Below, piece after piece: positions 1 through 11,791 of a stretch of DNA of 64,000 bases; position 1 is the first letter of the stretch; each line of letters opens with the position of its first letter. The stretch spans positions 10,511,566 to 10,575,565 of the forward strand of contig OZ036013.1 in the NCBI GenBank assembly GCA_964035015.1. Direction: 5' to 3'. The notes beneath the pieces were generated by a model, which searched no databases, was not told the origin of the DNA, and worked only from the letters and a program-made list of their open reading frames with translations. The position numbers were made by a program, and so were the translations under genes. Source of the stretch: Corallium rubrum. Lineage: Eukaryota; Cnidaria; Anthozoa; Scleralcyonacea; Coralliidae.

Positions 1-320
1 ACCTGCTTGTTTTGGCGGAAAATTTCTGAGTTGATTTGAATGAAAGTAAAAGAGAATTAACCGTTTTCGTTAAAACATTTTGAATAATACGTCCAGGAAC
101 ATTACTCTTTCTTCTTATAAAAACTACTTATTTAAAAACACGGAAATGAATGCCGTTAACAGGCGTAAACAACAAACAAAAATAAGTAAGATAAATGGCA
201 ACATGTAAAGACGCGAACAATGAGTTAAAAACAAATAAGAAAACAAATTACCAAAAACCGTCTGGTTTATCTATATGGTGTAATAAAAGTAGTGTGCTGC
301 GTAGGCAGTGTTGAAACAAC

Positions 321-464
321 AATCGAAATATGGTATAGTAAGTTAATACTGCCGAAACAGAGAACGTATAAGTGGTCTAACCGACGAAGGGCCTTCGCTC
401 GAAACGTTAGACCACTTACGTTCTCTGTTTCGGCAGTATTAACTTACTATGCCATATTTCGATT
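321..464. repeat. 144-bp near-perfect hairpin repeat
   Basis: The segment 321-381 is repeated in reverse complement at about 404-464, around the spacer CGACGAAGGGCCTTCGCTCG. A related single arm lies at about 2785-2855. The spacer motif recurs near 29.71 kb and 62.60 kb beside diverged arms. It is a dispersed foldback repeat with no coding content. Confidence 0.75.
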
Positions 465-861
465 GGCTTATCTATAGCCTTGTTTGCTCGATCTGTACTA
501 AAAAGTATTTGCCTTCGGTATTTTCAAACAGACCCCGCTTTTTCGTCGCTTGGTCTGTACGAAAACCTCAGGCAAATACTTTCCCTTGCAGACCTCACAT
601 TCGTTTAGTAGTTCTGTAAAAATAAATGCAACAGAAACTAAAGTTGACATTGTTTTGTTTCACTATCTCCATCAGAAAGTTATGGTTTTACTTCTGTTTA
701 TTTGTCTGTCTGTTACTAAGATATATAAAAAAGAATTGAAGCAATTCAACGTAACTTTGTGAAAAGGTTGCCCACAGACCAAGAACCAACTCATTAAATT
801 TTCGTTTAATTTGGTTGAGAATTGGATAAAAATTTTATAAACATTTGACATAACATTCTCC

Positions 862-1220
862 GGCCCCGTTTACACTAGAGCAAAAGTATCCGGATTCACA
901 TTGTTTTTCACCCTCATGGGAATAAAAAACAATGTGAATCCGGATACTTTTGCTCTACAGTGTGTATCAAAAAAACTGAACCCTTAGAAAACAACCTATT
1001 GTAGTAGTTTGAAAGCACTAAAAGCGCTGGGTTATAAATTAATCAGCACATAAGTTAAACAGCATACACTTCAAGTTATCTTAATTTCCCAGGTGTATAA
1101 GATCGTGTGTTTTACGCAACTGTGGGTTCAGCGAAGTGCTTAGGGCTTTCAAACTACTACAATAGGTTGTTTTCTAAGGGTTCAGGGTTTTTTGATACAA
1201 ACTGTAGTGTAAACGGGGCC
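862..1220. mobile_element. 359-bp foldback MITE, TCC target duplication
   Basis: Ends are inverted: GGCCCCGTTTACACTA at the left and its complement at the right. Two nested inverted repeats lie inside, with arms near 885-950 and 970-1195. TCC flanks both sides (859-861, 1221-1223). The related repeat near 36.59 kb has the uninterrupted site with one TCC, so insertion boundaries are supported by an empty-site comparison inside the window. Confidence 0.85.
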
Positions 1221-2009
1221 TCCGTGTAAAAGAAATGAATAAAAAGATACTTAATTAATTGTGCTCATTGCATTGTCATTATATTATACGAACTTTTAAG
1301 TGCATGTTTAGCTGAATAGATAAATATTAATAGACTTAACAGTTCCATTGTTTATGATTTGATATTTAATTATGTTAACGTTTATACAATAAACCAGCCG
1401 TGCACTGAAAGACGCGCAAAGTCCGTCATTTCTGATCTTTAAAAACGACTGCAATCAAGCATTCTATTCATACATGTGTATATATCCTAATTAGCGTTGC
1501 TCGTTTCTCCTAATACACCACTGGCAGCGATATGCGGGTCTATGAGTGCCTTCTACTGTGCTTACACTTATGTCGAACGTCTAGAACGTTTACACTGGAC
1601 TATTATATTTTCCATTACAAACCAGCTGTGAATATAGATTGGCTCAAACCTTGTTTCGAACTAATGAACTAATGGAGACATATGGCTGACCCACGCGACG
1701 TCACAGATGACATTGGGCCAAGGTGGTCATAAAATACGCTTTATATAATAGACGCTTCTTTTTATCGCTCAAAAATTGCATATTGAGTGATTTTTATTTG
1801 AAATATAAAGCAAGATGTAAAACTTAGGTTTTCCTACGTTTTTAAAGATCTAAAACTACTCGGAATATAGCGGAATAAAGTCGGAAATTTTCTCACTGTC
1901 GTTGGAAGTATAGAACTACATCGAATTTCTCAACCGAAAACTTTACTTTTGAACGACATAGCTAGCCTAAGCATAGCTAAGCATAGCCAAGCAGGTTTAA
2001 GCATTGCCA

Positions 2010-2465
2010 CATGGGCGTAGAGTTTTGTTTTTGTCTAGGGGGGGCTGAAGTGCTGAACAGGGCCTTTTTAAAAATTTTCCCGTGGCGGCGTTTACAAAAA
2101 GGGACTCTTCTAGGGGGTCTGGGCTGGCGGCATGCCCCCCAGAAATTTTTGAAATTTAGAGTCTTGGAAATGCCATTTCCTGCATTCTGAGGGGTGATTT
2201 TTTTAAGAACACTGAAGGTCATGAAATGTTATAAAAACTAGTTAAAATACAACACATTTCAACAATTTTTCGATGTTATGTTTACTGGGTTGACTTATCG
2301 CTGTATATGGGTGCTTTTGGCTGACAGGAATGAGGCTGTAACAGTCACTTTAGCTTAACGAGTCACCTATAATATGTGAATGGTGATTGGTGAGCCAGTT
2401 GCTGCATAAATATTTCTCGGGGGGCTAAAGCCCCTCAGCCTCAGCCCCCCTACTCTACGCCTATG
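2010..2465. mobile_element. hAT-like MITE, 456 bp
   Basis: Terminal inverted repeats start CATGGGCGTAGAG and CATAGGCGTAGAG (12 of 13 match). They are bounded by 8-bp duplications CATTGCCA (2002-2009) and CATTGGCA (2466-2473), which differ at one base. An 8-bp duplication and this end sequence fit the hAT superfamily. An inner G/C-rich stretch (2100-2210) resembles stretches near 11.13-11.21 kb and 42.98-43.04 kb. No transposase frame is present. Confidence 0.75.
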
Positions 2466-2473
2466 CATTGGCA

Positions 2474-2866
2474 AGACCGGTCTAAGCGTAGTTAAGCAGG
2501 TCTATGTAAATCAAGGCCTTTTTACACGTTACAAAAATCCTGATACATAATGTTCAGGTTACTTGAAGTACCTGCCACATTAGCGTAGCGCAGGCACCGG
2601 CTCCGGTGGCCGAAGGGAACCCGAGCGCGTTCCGAGAATTTGAAATAATGGCGGAAGGAAGAAAAATAGGAGGGGAGTGAAACATCAGAGATTTTGTAAG
2701 ATGAATGATGCTAGGAACATTTCTAAATATGGTCGATGTACATGTATGATGTCACTATCCAAACAGTGAAATAAAAGCAGTCTGCTGCAAGGGCAGTGTT
2801 GAAATACAAGTCGAAATATAGCAAGGTTGGTGTACTGCCGAAACATGAATCGTAATGTCTATTATG
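2474..2866. other. Intergenic stretch, hairpin-arm relic
   Basis: No gene is seen. The segment 2785-2855 resembles the left arm of the hairpin repeat at 321-464. The rest has no recognised structure. Confidence 0.5.
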
Positions 2867-2900
2867 CACCTATCAATGTTAAACACAAGGGGGCAGGGGG
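2867..2900 (+). repeat. Left inverted end of the candidate transposon
   Basis: It matches the complement of 9682-9715 at 32 of 34 bases. It sits inside or next to a relic of the hairpin repeat. Confidence 0.6.
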
Positions 2901-2937
2901 TGGTGACATTTCCCCAGTATGGAATGTCTGTATTTTG

Positions 2938-3022
2938 TGCACCGGACAAAATATTTGCTTCTGTATCTGTGCACCAAAAGGATATAAATTTGTGCACCAT
3001 CAAGTATCCTGGTGCACCAAAG
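2938..3022 (+). promoter_or_regulatory. Left GTGCACC motif cluster
   Basis: Four GTGCACC copies occur within about 85 bp, downstream of the gene's stop. The mirrored cluster lies at 8852-8965. Possible subterminal protein-binding sites; function inferred from symmetry only. Confidence 0.45.
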
Positions 3023-3296
3023 ACAAAGCGTAAAGGTTGATGTCGTTTTGAGAAACTAGACCGAATTACAAATTATATTGTATTGTATGCTCAAAAATGA
3101 AAAAAATTTTATATTGTCTCTTTAATCTATGTGCAATGTATTTGCTATAACATTAATATGTACATGCATGTATGCATGCACAATATCTTTTAGTAAATAT
3201 GAACATGGTATTTAATCTAGATTTTGTTATAAAATATGAATAAAGTCATTCATGAGTACATCAAAGAAAACAAAGTTTCTTTGAAAATCAAAATGT

Positions 3297-6200
3297 TTAT
3301 GACAAAAATGGATAACGGCCTTTTTCATTACTGAGACGAGTTAAAACTTGACTTGCTTTAAAAGAATTACATGATTTCCTCTTCAAGTTGCCAACTCGGT
3401 GACGTGGAAGTCGTTTTTCTGCCATCCCATCAACATATAATTTGGCTGCTCTTGCCACAACATCTTCACAATTTAAGACATTGCTTGTTGCCCAATCTAA
3501 TATGGTCCTGTCTTCCAAGGTGACATGGTGCTGACGGACCTGCTTCTGGGTATCCATAACACTATAAAAACTTTCTACTATAGCTTCTGAGCCACCCATT
3601 GACATTGCAATATCAAATGATGTCATGGCTACAGGACCTGCTTTAGTGAAAAGTAATTCGTTAGTGTATAACACTCTGACAACTTCTTCTTCATTTACTC
3701 TGGCTTGAAAAGGGGCATGGTTGGCAAACTGGAAAAGAAAGATGTCATCGGTAGCCAATTGACTTTTTTTAGCTGGAACAAGTTCCATTTTTACCAGGGA
3801 TGTTTCAAAGTCTGACTTCAATTGACTTGTAATGCCATTCGGCCCATTCCCATCCTCTGATACTACTGGTTTGAGTGGTTTAAGACATGAAAGCAAGATT
3901 GTTGTCATGTCCTTGTGCCAAACCAGGAACCTTATGCATCCTTTCCAGTCACGGAGTACACTTGAATACATTCTTGAATCGAAGCGTTCGTCATTCAGTT
4001 CTGCTATGTGCTTTAAAGCACACACTTCTTTGAAAAATAATTTGAACTCCGTAACACCATGCTCTTCAAGCTCGCCTTCCTTGATTTTAATTCTTCCATC
4101 ATCAAGCTTCTCACCACATAAAAGGCGGAAGATTTTTTCGATATCAAAGAAATCTGCCAAGAAATCTGCATTAGTGATGCACTTTTCAATACGATGATCA
4201 AGTGATTCTGCAAGATCATTTGCAAATGTGCTTACATCATGGAAGGACTCTGTTATGGTGCGTTCTGCCCAGTTTGTCAAAACTGCTTTCTTGGGTGGAT
4301 TGGATTCTTGGCCTGATATCTTCTCCAAAACAGTTTCTGTTCCAACAATTTTCCAACCTACTGCCAGCTCGATGCCTTCATAAACAGGCCTCAATGTTTT
4401 GTCCTCGCTTTCAGGGTCACGGTTGAGAATATTCTAAAAGAATTAACAGAAGTTAAAGGTTGCGTGCTAAAGTCTAAATGGAATCTAATTATTGTAAATA
4501 GAACCTGACCGTAAGGCCTAAGGTGCTGAACAGTTGTTTATTAAAGTAATCAAATGAAAATTATTTACAGAACTGCCGACAAATGCCGAAGTGCTTTTAA
4601 TTTTTTGGTGTGTACTATTACAGCTAATTGCCACAACTGATGTAAACAATACCTCTGCATTAACTTTTATTTTTGGGAAAAAGTCCATATCCCCATTTTC
4701 ACGACACTGAAGTGAAGCCTCTTTTAGCCATTCAATCAATTGTTGGACCCAATGGTATGCTTTCCATGGTGGTGCAGATATACTCTGAAGATTGGTCATA
4801 ACTCTTGCCACAGGTTCAAAAACGTCATGCATCAACAGGAGATCTACAACAAAATCCTATAAACAATATCCAAGGATTCCTGTTTAATTTACTTACAGTA
4901 CATACATGCTGCACATGCAGTATACTATATACAATAAATAAATAATTAGTGTAAGCATAAACTGTGCTTACCTGTCCTCGGACTTGATATTGCAAAGGGT
5001 CTAATTCATTCCCCATTGCAGTAGATGCCTGTGTCATTGCTTCAGCAAACAACTTGTATGAATTGACAAGTCGTTGCCACTGGACATATGCAGAACTTGA
5101 AAACCGTGTCTGGGAATACACAGTTGCCACAGTTGGTTTTAGGTTTAGCTCATTTGCAGTGGATTCTAAGATACTTCTACCTATTGAGCAATAGAGCAAA
5201 GATTAAATCATTAATTATAAAAGCACTTGCATGTTACAAGTGATGTCATTTACTTACCTTTTCCTCTGCTCAAATTATCTGCAAATTTATTTGTCTGATT
5301 AACAAATCTTGAAAAAAACTCTTGTGATGACCCAATCTTTCCATCTCGCACATCAGTAACAGCCAGATTTATCCAATGTGATGCATCCCATCCAACTTGC
5401 CTTATAGATGAGCTTTCATCAAGGGCATTCTGGTTGATAGTTTTTAGAAACCCTCTTGCTTGATATACTCCATCAGCAGCAACACCTGGAATTGTATTAC
5501 AATTAACACACCTTACATGGGATTACATGTGTCAAACGTTTTGGAACTGAAAAAAAGGACAAGCAAAAAATGTTTGCAAACATTTCATGTAAAAAGGAAA
5601 TTATCAAAGTACTCACCAATTAAGAAATCTAGTGTTTTGCTTCCAAATTTGTTGGTAATTACTTCCAAGGCTTGCTTGGCTGAATCTTCAGCTTTACCTC
5701 CTTGCACCTTGCCATCCACAATTGGCAAGTATACTTCTGGTGCTCCAACAACAATCGGCACTTTCTTTCCACTTATTATTGGACATATGATGACACCTTG
5801 ATTTGATCTTTTATTAACTGTAGCCTTGTCTACAGCCATGTAATAATGAGGGGGGAAGCCTGTGCTTGGAAGACATTTGGACAACTCAGCTTTTGTTTTC
5901 TCATGTATAGAAGCAAGTAAACACTTGACCATATCAGGGATCAGCTTTCGTGAATGGCCACATTGCCCAACTTGAGCACCAATAGAAAAAGCAAACGCTA
6001 TCTGATCTTCATAATGAATAGCTGCAGATTTGGCCTTTACAGCAGTTAATGCACTTTTAAGTAATGTTTCTGCTGCTTGATAATGAATTTTCTTTAAATT
6101 TCTTTCTTCACTGAGCATGGTTAGTGCCTTAAAATGAGTTTGGCCATCTTCTGCACATATCATGTGTTGAAGAATTGAACTTTTCATCTTGCGCCAGTAC

Positions 6201-7488
6201 TCACCTTGTCCACTCATGGCGTTTTCCATTCTGTCGGGACTCAGATACTTCCCAGTACAAATGCTGCTGCAGTCTGAGGCTAATTTGTGTGCTGCTTTAG
6301 AAGGTGTTAGCTTTCCTGCTCTGTCCTTGTACAATGCAAAACAGGTTTCACACCTCAAAATGGCACCACCCCCTTTTATGAAACCACTTGCATCATCTTT
6401 TGACATTGGGTAAAGTGCTAGGTCTTCCACATGGCTAACCAGTTCGACAATGTTCTTTACTTTTTTCCATTCTTTCATGTGGTCATATGATTCTTTCATT
6501 GCTTCACTGAATTGGGTTGATGGCAATGGGGCAGTTACGTGTATCTTAGAACTTGTAGAAGACTTAGTACCAAGATCATCCACCTTTTTTGTTAATTTCT
6601 CTATCATACTAACCAACTTTTCCTCCGTATTTGGCTTTGGAATATGTACATATCCCTCAATTCCACTTTGCACAAATGAACTGACTTTTCCCTCACATGA
6701 TTTGTCCATACAAAATGTGTCTTTTTCATTAGTCTCTTTTAAAAGGGTGATTTCTTCCTCCTCATCTAAAAATAAAGCCTCAGTTTTAGAAAAAAAATAC
6801 CTGCACTTACTGTTGCAGCTTTGGATAATTTAATTCACGTACCTGTTGATGTTTCATTTAATGATGAGAGATGGCTGACAGATCTTTTTTGTTTTGGATC
6901 TTGGGTTTGTGTAGAGATGCTAGGTGCAGGGTCTTCGTGATCTAACATCATCATTCTTCCTACACTTGATGCAGAACTTATGCTTTTGTTTTCTTGCTTT
7001 TTACTCTTACTTTTTTTAGAAACTAAGGCTCTGATGCCTTTTGGAACAGAAACATGTTCCAATGGCACAATCTGCCTTTTCATATCACTCAGTGACAATG
7101 AGGGATGATTACGACTGTGATGTCTTTTGATTTGATGAGGGCCCCCACGAGAAATAACTGAAAGTGACTTGTCTTTTAGTTTGCTATTCTTTGCACATAC
7201 CAAGCAAACTTGTTTGTACTTGGTATAGTCTCGTTTTTGTACTTTTTGCGTATCTGCAACTTGCTTCCCTAATTGTTCATTATCTTTTATAAAGTGCATC
7301 ATACTTAACTGCCCACCAGTAGCAGGTGCAAGCTGTGCAACCTTTTTTGTAAGGACAATTACATCATCTGACTTTTCATCATGGGTTCTGGCCCTCTTTC
7401 TGCTTTCGTCTTGCAGGTTTACATCAGATCCAGACTGATCAGAATCAACTAACTCATGGTCAGTATTAGATTCTGAACGAGACATCAT
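3297..7488 (-). CDS. Six-exon hAT-transposase-like zinc-finger protein, ~1190 aa
   Basis: Predicted exons on the minus strand: 7488-6843, 6765-5617, 5485-5258, 5180-4972, 4856-4653, 4433-3297. Each intron has GT-AG ends; phases (1,1,1,0,0) agree and the total is 3573 nt ending in TAA. The first of two adjacent ATGs lies 11 bases inside an apparent acceptor, so a 5' noncoding exon is possible; an upstream in-frame ATG at 7584 is less likely. The acidic and basic N-terminus holds C95, C98, H118 and H123/H128, a BED- or C2H2-like finger, then Lys-rich segments suggesting nuclear location. The middle shows VDKAT (D528), AADG (D603) and WDASH (D632, H635). The C-terminal part has GGSEAIVES (E1095/E1099). 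These positions resemble the spaced acidic residues and the DGA/C-x-x-H signatures of hAT-like RNase-H folds, but similarity is weak. It could be an autonomous transposase or a domesticated derivative. The open frame is intact. Confidence 0.7.
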
Positions 7489-7696
7489 TTGAACCAAACT
7501 GAAATTAAATAATTTAAGTAGATAAATGGTACAGGTATAACAATAGACACTGACAGTGTCACACAGTCTGCACAGACAGTTCACGACACTGCTTTATACA
7601 GTAATATTGAGAAGGAAGAAAAGTGGGAAAAAAGAAATCATTGATTGATTCAGTTCAATTTCTGCACTGTAGTGACACATTCTATGAGTCTACAGA

Positions 7697-7877
7697 CTAC
7701 ACCACACCACACCACACCACACCACACCACACCACACCACACAAACACAACACCAACACCAACACCAACACCAACACCAACACCACTGCACTGCACTGCA
7801 CTGCACTGCACTGCACTGCACTGCACTGCACTGCACTACACTACACTACACTACACTGCACTGCACTGCACTGCACG
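7697..7877 (+). repeat. Three abutting microsatellites
   Basis: A 5-bp CACCA array (about 7700-7743) is followed by a 6-bp CAACAC array (about 7745-7785) and a 5-bp CTGCA array (about 7786-7877) with a short CTACA variant. It lies just upstream of the hAT-like gene's 5' end. Frames reading through it are artefacts. Confidence 0.9.
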
Positions 7878-7906
7878 AAAGTTCAGCAATAAATCAATAA
7901 TACTAG

Positions 7907-8323
7907 TTATTATATGGCTGGGTTTGATTTCCGGTCAGTACGCAAAACGACGCACGCTGATTGGTTCCTGAGAGGTCGGGATTTTACGATATTGACCGAC
8001 CGGTCAATACGCTTTTTTCTCGGCCCTGTACGTTTTGGCGGGAAGATTTCTGAGTTGATTTCATTTTGAGTACAAATAAAAGAGAAATAGGTATCTTTAT
8101 TCAAATATTCTGAACAATAAAATGTGTTGGAACATCACTGCTGGTTTTCTTTAAAACTGTTTATCTAAAAACACGACAAATAAAAGCCGAACTGGTGTAA
8201 ATAAGAAGGCCAAGAAGCGACACGAAAAAGTCAACAGGTAATAAGGTAAACAGCATACTCGGCTCCGAAGACGAAAACAACGCTAGAAGCTTAAAAATAA
8301 ATGAACCAATAGCCATATAATAA
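7907..8323. mobile_element. Non-autonomous element with TTATTATATGGC ends, copy 1
   Basis: TTATTATATGGC at the left is mirrored exactly by GCCATATAATAA at the right. The interior shares the GAGTTGATTT block with the 1 kb, 20.2 kb and 35.9 kb repeats. Two further elements with the same ends lie at 51165-51736 and 52031-52608. No coding frame is present. Confidence 0.6.
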
Positions 8324-8324
8324 A

Positions 8325-8470
8325 TTCCTTATTAACCTCGTTTGCTCGGTCTGTACGGTAAAGTATTTGCCCTCGGTTTTATTGCACAAACCTCGTTCCT
8401 TCGTCGCTCGGTCTGTACGAAAACGTCAGGCAAATACTTTCCCGTACAGACCTCGCACTCGGTTAATAAG
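8325..8470. repeat. TCGGTCTGTAC hairpin repeat
   Basis: Inverted arms carry CTCGGTCTGTAC and its complement. Related copies follow the same ends at 51737-51900 and 52609-52770, and lie at about 476-620 and 36205-36355. It sits immediately right of the TATATGGC element in three of five cases, so the two may form one composite unit. Confidence 0.6.
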
Positions 8471-8850
8471 TCTTTAATACTTATTACTTACTGTTATTTG
8501 CGTTCAATCCGACAATCGGTCTTGTTATTAGTTGGTCCTAGTTTACATCTTTTTTTCTCGTGGCCTCGATATTTTTCCTTCTTAGACTTCCAGTGCTGGT
8601 AAAGAGCTACTGCTTTAAAAAACTTTCCCACAACCGTAAGCGAGCCCGCTGATTGAATAGTCAGCATCAGTTAATCCCCGCGTGTGTCACGCGACTCATG
8701 TGGGACCCATTGCTATTTTGCGTGATTGTGGACAAGTAGGCTGATTTAGCGAGTCTGTTATAAATTAAATCCAAGATGCTTGCTTGAACAAAGTTAGTTA
8801 AAGACTTGCTTAGTTACAGTGTTTAAATAATAGTTATAATAATAACCTAA
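8471..8850. other. Intergenic stretch, nothing recognised
   Basis: AT-rich with short frames only. No gene or bounded repeat is seen. Confidence 0.4.
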
Positions 8851-8851
8851 T

Positions 8852-8965
8852 TGTGCACCAGATGCTCAATTACTTTTTCTGTGCACCAGATATTGATGCC
8901 ATCGAAATTTTGTGCACCAGTTTGTGCACCAGCTTCCGCTGTTGTGCACCGGACATGTCCGGTGC
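8852..8965 (-). promoter_or_regulatory. Right GTGCACC motif cluster
   Basis: Five GTGCACC copies occur, the last forming the palindrome GTGCACCGGACATGTCCGG, which continues to GTGCAC. It mirrors the cluster at 2938-3022 on the other side of the hAT-like gene and is followed by the shared AGTATGGAATGT block in inverted orientation. Confidence 0.45.
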
Positions 8966-9681
8966 ACAGCGTCTACATTCCATACTGGACATTTCCCATA
9001 AAAAATTGTCAAAATCCACACCCTGTGGACATCACCATTAGTCAAAAAACAGTAATATTCCTCACCTGGGGAAATTCATGTTGGTCAAATTACTGGCGAT
9101 TCCCAAAATGTTAACCTGCAAGATGCTATATTTCAATAAAAAGACTAATTCCTTGTGACAACAGTTTACACAGTAGCAACATTACACAAGCTGAGAGAGC
9201 CATCACTTTCAGTCTCAACTTCCACTACTCCTTCATCCATGGAAATACCAATTCGCACAAAACACTTGCAAAGAAAGTTTAATAAGAAATCCTTGACATG
9301 GTTTACATCTCAGTATACATATTTTAATACCAAAGTATTATGAATTATGTATGGTATGCTATTAAATACTTCAAGTCCAATACTGGCAAAGCCAGACAAT
9401 AGTAAAGTAAAAGGAAATTTCCTTCCTAACTGTAAGTCGACGCATCAAAAATATTTCTTGAGATGCTTAAAATGCTTAAAATATACCATTCTTCCAAAGA
9501 AGCCATCTGGTGATCAAATTAACTCATTTCCATGCTTTTTCGTGTCTGTCAATACTGCCCAAGCCGGGGTCTGACCATTTCAAATATCTTCACCCAGGGT
9601 GATCTTGTGACATCAAAGTCCTTACCATTGGCACAGCAATGTTAGTCGAGTACCAACTGTTTGCTCCCCCCTGCCCCCCCC

Positions 9682-9715
9682 CCCCCCTGCCCCCTTGGGC
9701 TTAACATTGATAGGT
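9682..9715 (-). repeat. Right inverted end of the candidate transposon
   Basis: It is the reverse complement of 2867-2900 at 32 of 34 bases. A C-run with variable length lies just inside (9665-9687). Confidence 0.6.
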
Positions 9716-9754
9716 GTATAGCGTTTTGACTTGTGACACCCTCAGGAAGATCTC

Positions 9755-9905
9755 CCTGTGCTGAATAAAATCGTCTGGCGTTAGCCAGAATAAACCTTGA
9801 CTCGTCGTCAGGCTTCAAACTGAAAGTGTTAAAGAGATACATTTTAACATTTTGAGGCCTGGACCAGTGACTCCCTGTGCTGAATAAAATTGTCTGGTGT
9901 GGCTT
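9755..9905 (+). repeat. Fragments of the TTAA-flanked mini-element family
   Basis: Two partial copies carry AATAAAATCGTCTGGCGTTA (near 9763) and a diverged version (near 9880). Complete members are at 26769-26861 and 26881-26973; others are near 22800 and 45150. Confidence 0.6.
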
Positions 9906-10230
9906 CAAAGTGTTAAAGGGCCTTCACTTACTGTGGGTGCCAGAGGTTTTTCGACGCTCGTGAGGGATAACAGGGACATACGAGGAAGCCAGGTGGTAAA
10001 GTTGTAGGGGCCAATTTGCTCCAATCGTTCAAAACGTGAAACGTCTACGTGCTATGTTTGATTTCTGTGTCATGAATTGTAACTTCTGGCAACTTATAAA
10101 CATTTTTTGAAACAACATAATTGATTACGGACATGTTGACAGATCAAGGGCTACGAGCATAGCTAGTTTTCAAAACACAAATAACGCATCACCATTGGTC
10201 AATACTACATCATGTGACGGTTGTTTCACA

Positions 10231-10725
10231 CCCCTCCTTTTCTCTTCCCTCCTTTTCTCTTCCTTCCTTTTCTCTTCCCTCCTTTTCTCTTCCCTCCTTT
10301 TCTCTTCCCTCCTTTTCTCTTCCCTCCTTTTCTCTTCACTCCTTTTCTCTTCCCTCCTTTTCTCTTCCCTCCTTTTCTCTTCCCTCCTTTTCTTTTCCCT
10401 CCTTTTCTCTTCCTTCCTTTCCTCTTCCTTCCTTTTCTCTTCCTTCCTTTTCTCTTCACTCCTTTTCTCTTCCCTCCTTTTCTCTTCCCTCCTTTTCTCT
10501 TCCCTCCTTTTCTTTTCCCTCCTTTTCTCTTCCTTCCTTTCCTCTTCCTTCCTTTTCTCTTCCTTCCTTTTCTCTTCCCTTCTTTTCTCTTCCTTCCTTT
10601 TCTCTTTCTTCCTTTTCTCTTCCCTCCTTTTCTCTTCCTTCCTACTCTCTTCCCTCCTTTTCCCTTCCCTCCTTTTCCCTTCCCTCCTTTTCCCTTCCCT
10701 CCTTTTCCCTTCCCTCCTTTTCGCC
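10231..10725 (+). repeat. 15-bp polypyrimidine minisatellite, ~33 copies
   Basis: The unit CCTTTTCTCTTCCCT recurs without shift for nearly 500 bp with few substitutions. The strand is almost purely C and T, so the duplex is a homopurine-homopyrimidine tract able in principle to form triplex. Because 15 is a multiple of 3, all frames stay open; the apparent Ser/Leu/Phe proteins are artefacts. Confidence 0.95.
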
Positions 10726-10937
10726 TTTAATAAAAGAAAAAATATAGATAAAGTGAAAACAAAATAAAGTGAAAACTCTGTTTTTATGTCCGCCCTTGCT
10801 AAACAAAAACAGCGTCTTCCGAAGTGTTAAATAAATGAAAAACTTTCATTGAGTCCGTGAGGATGAATGGCACGCTACTTTTATTTCACTATTTGTAAAA
10901 TAAATAAGTTCTTCAGTTTGTTCTCGACTCAACCCTT

Positions 10938-11791
10938 TAGTGGCGTAGCCAGGAAGCAGATGTCATGTGGGCACAACATGGGCACAGGTCTCAACATTCT
11001 CTGGTGGGTTTTTTGTTATTACAGTGATTTACAGTCACAGGGCCGTAGCCACCAATTTTGAAGTACGGTATGTCCGGTTGGTAGTGGCAGTTCAGTCTGT
11101 TCAGAGCGCCAAACATGCGAGAAACCTCTGGGGTGTGAACATGCTCCCCCAGGAAATTTTTGATTTTTTACGCCACGGAAATGCTATTTCCTGCATTTTG
11201 GGGGGCAATTTTAACAACAAAAAAGATAAAATAAAAACCAGTGAAAATCATGATTTTAAAGTCAGTATTTCCTTACCGTGTGTACAAAACAACTAACTCT
11301 AGCAATAATATTCACGCGAAAACTAGAAAAACAATTTTCAGTCAGGGGCATACGGATGCCACTAAAGATATTTTGCAGTGTTTGAGCCCAATAATACTTG
11401 CGTACTAACAATGCAACTAAATTTTTAGACTTATTTTATTACAAAAATTCAACAATCGAACAACGACAACTGCCTTGCTGCCAATTTTACTCATCTGCGC
11501 CCACTGACACATGCTTTAGCGGTAACAGTAAAAAACATTGGTTGAAACCACTGATGGATGGCACTCGATGAATTTTCACGCGAAAACCGTCATTTTTAGG
11601 GAAATATTTAACGTTTATGCGGGAAATAAACTAATACTTTGTCTTTTTGTAAACAGTAAACTTATACATAATCTTCCTAGTGGCTATACTCTATACTTAA
11701 ATTACTTTGCCTATATAATGAGAGCTAGATCTGTCTGCAATATTTCACCCGGGCACAGGCTCCGGTAGGCCCGGGTGTAGCTACGCCACTG
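10938..11791. mobile_element. hAT-like MITE, 854 bp, 8-bp target duplication
   Basis: The ends are TAGTGGCGTAGC and, reversed, CAGTGGCGTAGC. The 8-bp duplication CAACCCTT is exact (10930-10937, 11792-11799). The end sequence and duplication length fit hAT. No transposase frame is present. The stretch 11130-11210 resembles one in the 2010-2465 MITE. Confidence 0.88.

Larger units (their letters stand above)
1..1960 (+). repeat. Dispersed ~2 kb repeat family, copy 1
   Basis: Seen: the start, with the motif GAGTTGATTTGAATGAAAGT near position 30, recurs at about 35.94 kb. Blocks near 640-850, 1255-1400, 1480-1600 and 1740-1900 recur in the same order at 34.7-35.7 kb and, in part, 36.4-37.0 kb. 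No long open frame runs through it; the short frames match nothing I recognise. It is interrupted by a foldback MITE at 862-1220 that the 36.6 kb copy lacks. The left end lies outside the window. It is probably a non-autonomous element or low-copy repeat. No transposition protein is visible. Confidence 0.7.
2867..9715 (-). mobile_element. Candidate 6.8 kb DNA transposon around a hAT-like gene
   Basis: The 34 bases at 2867-2900 match the reverse complement of 9682-9715 at 32 positions; both begin CACCTATCAATGTTAA outermost and end in a G-rich run. Further in, both sides hold a shared inverted block (AGTATGGAATGT near 2918 and its complement near 8978) and clusters of GTGCAC. The single large gene lies between them. 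Clustered subterminal motifs are typical transposase-binding arrangements in hAT-type elements (family knowledge). No target duplication is seen, and the right side holds about 700 bp of other sequence between the blocks. The boundaries are therefore an inference. Confidence 0.45.

Noticed and set aside
10195-10767. Ser/Leu/Phe-rich frames of up to 190 codons
   Set aside because: Caused by the 15-bp pyrimidine minisatellite.
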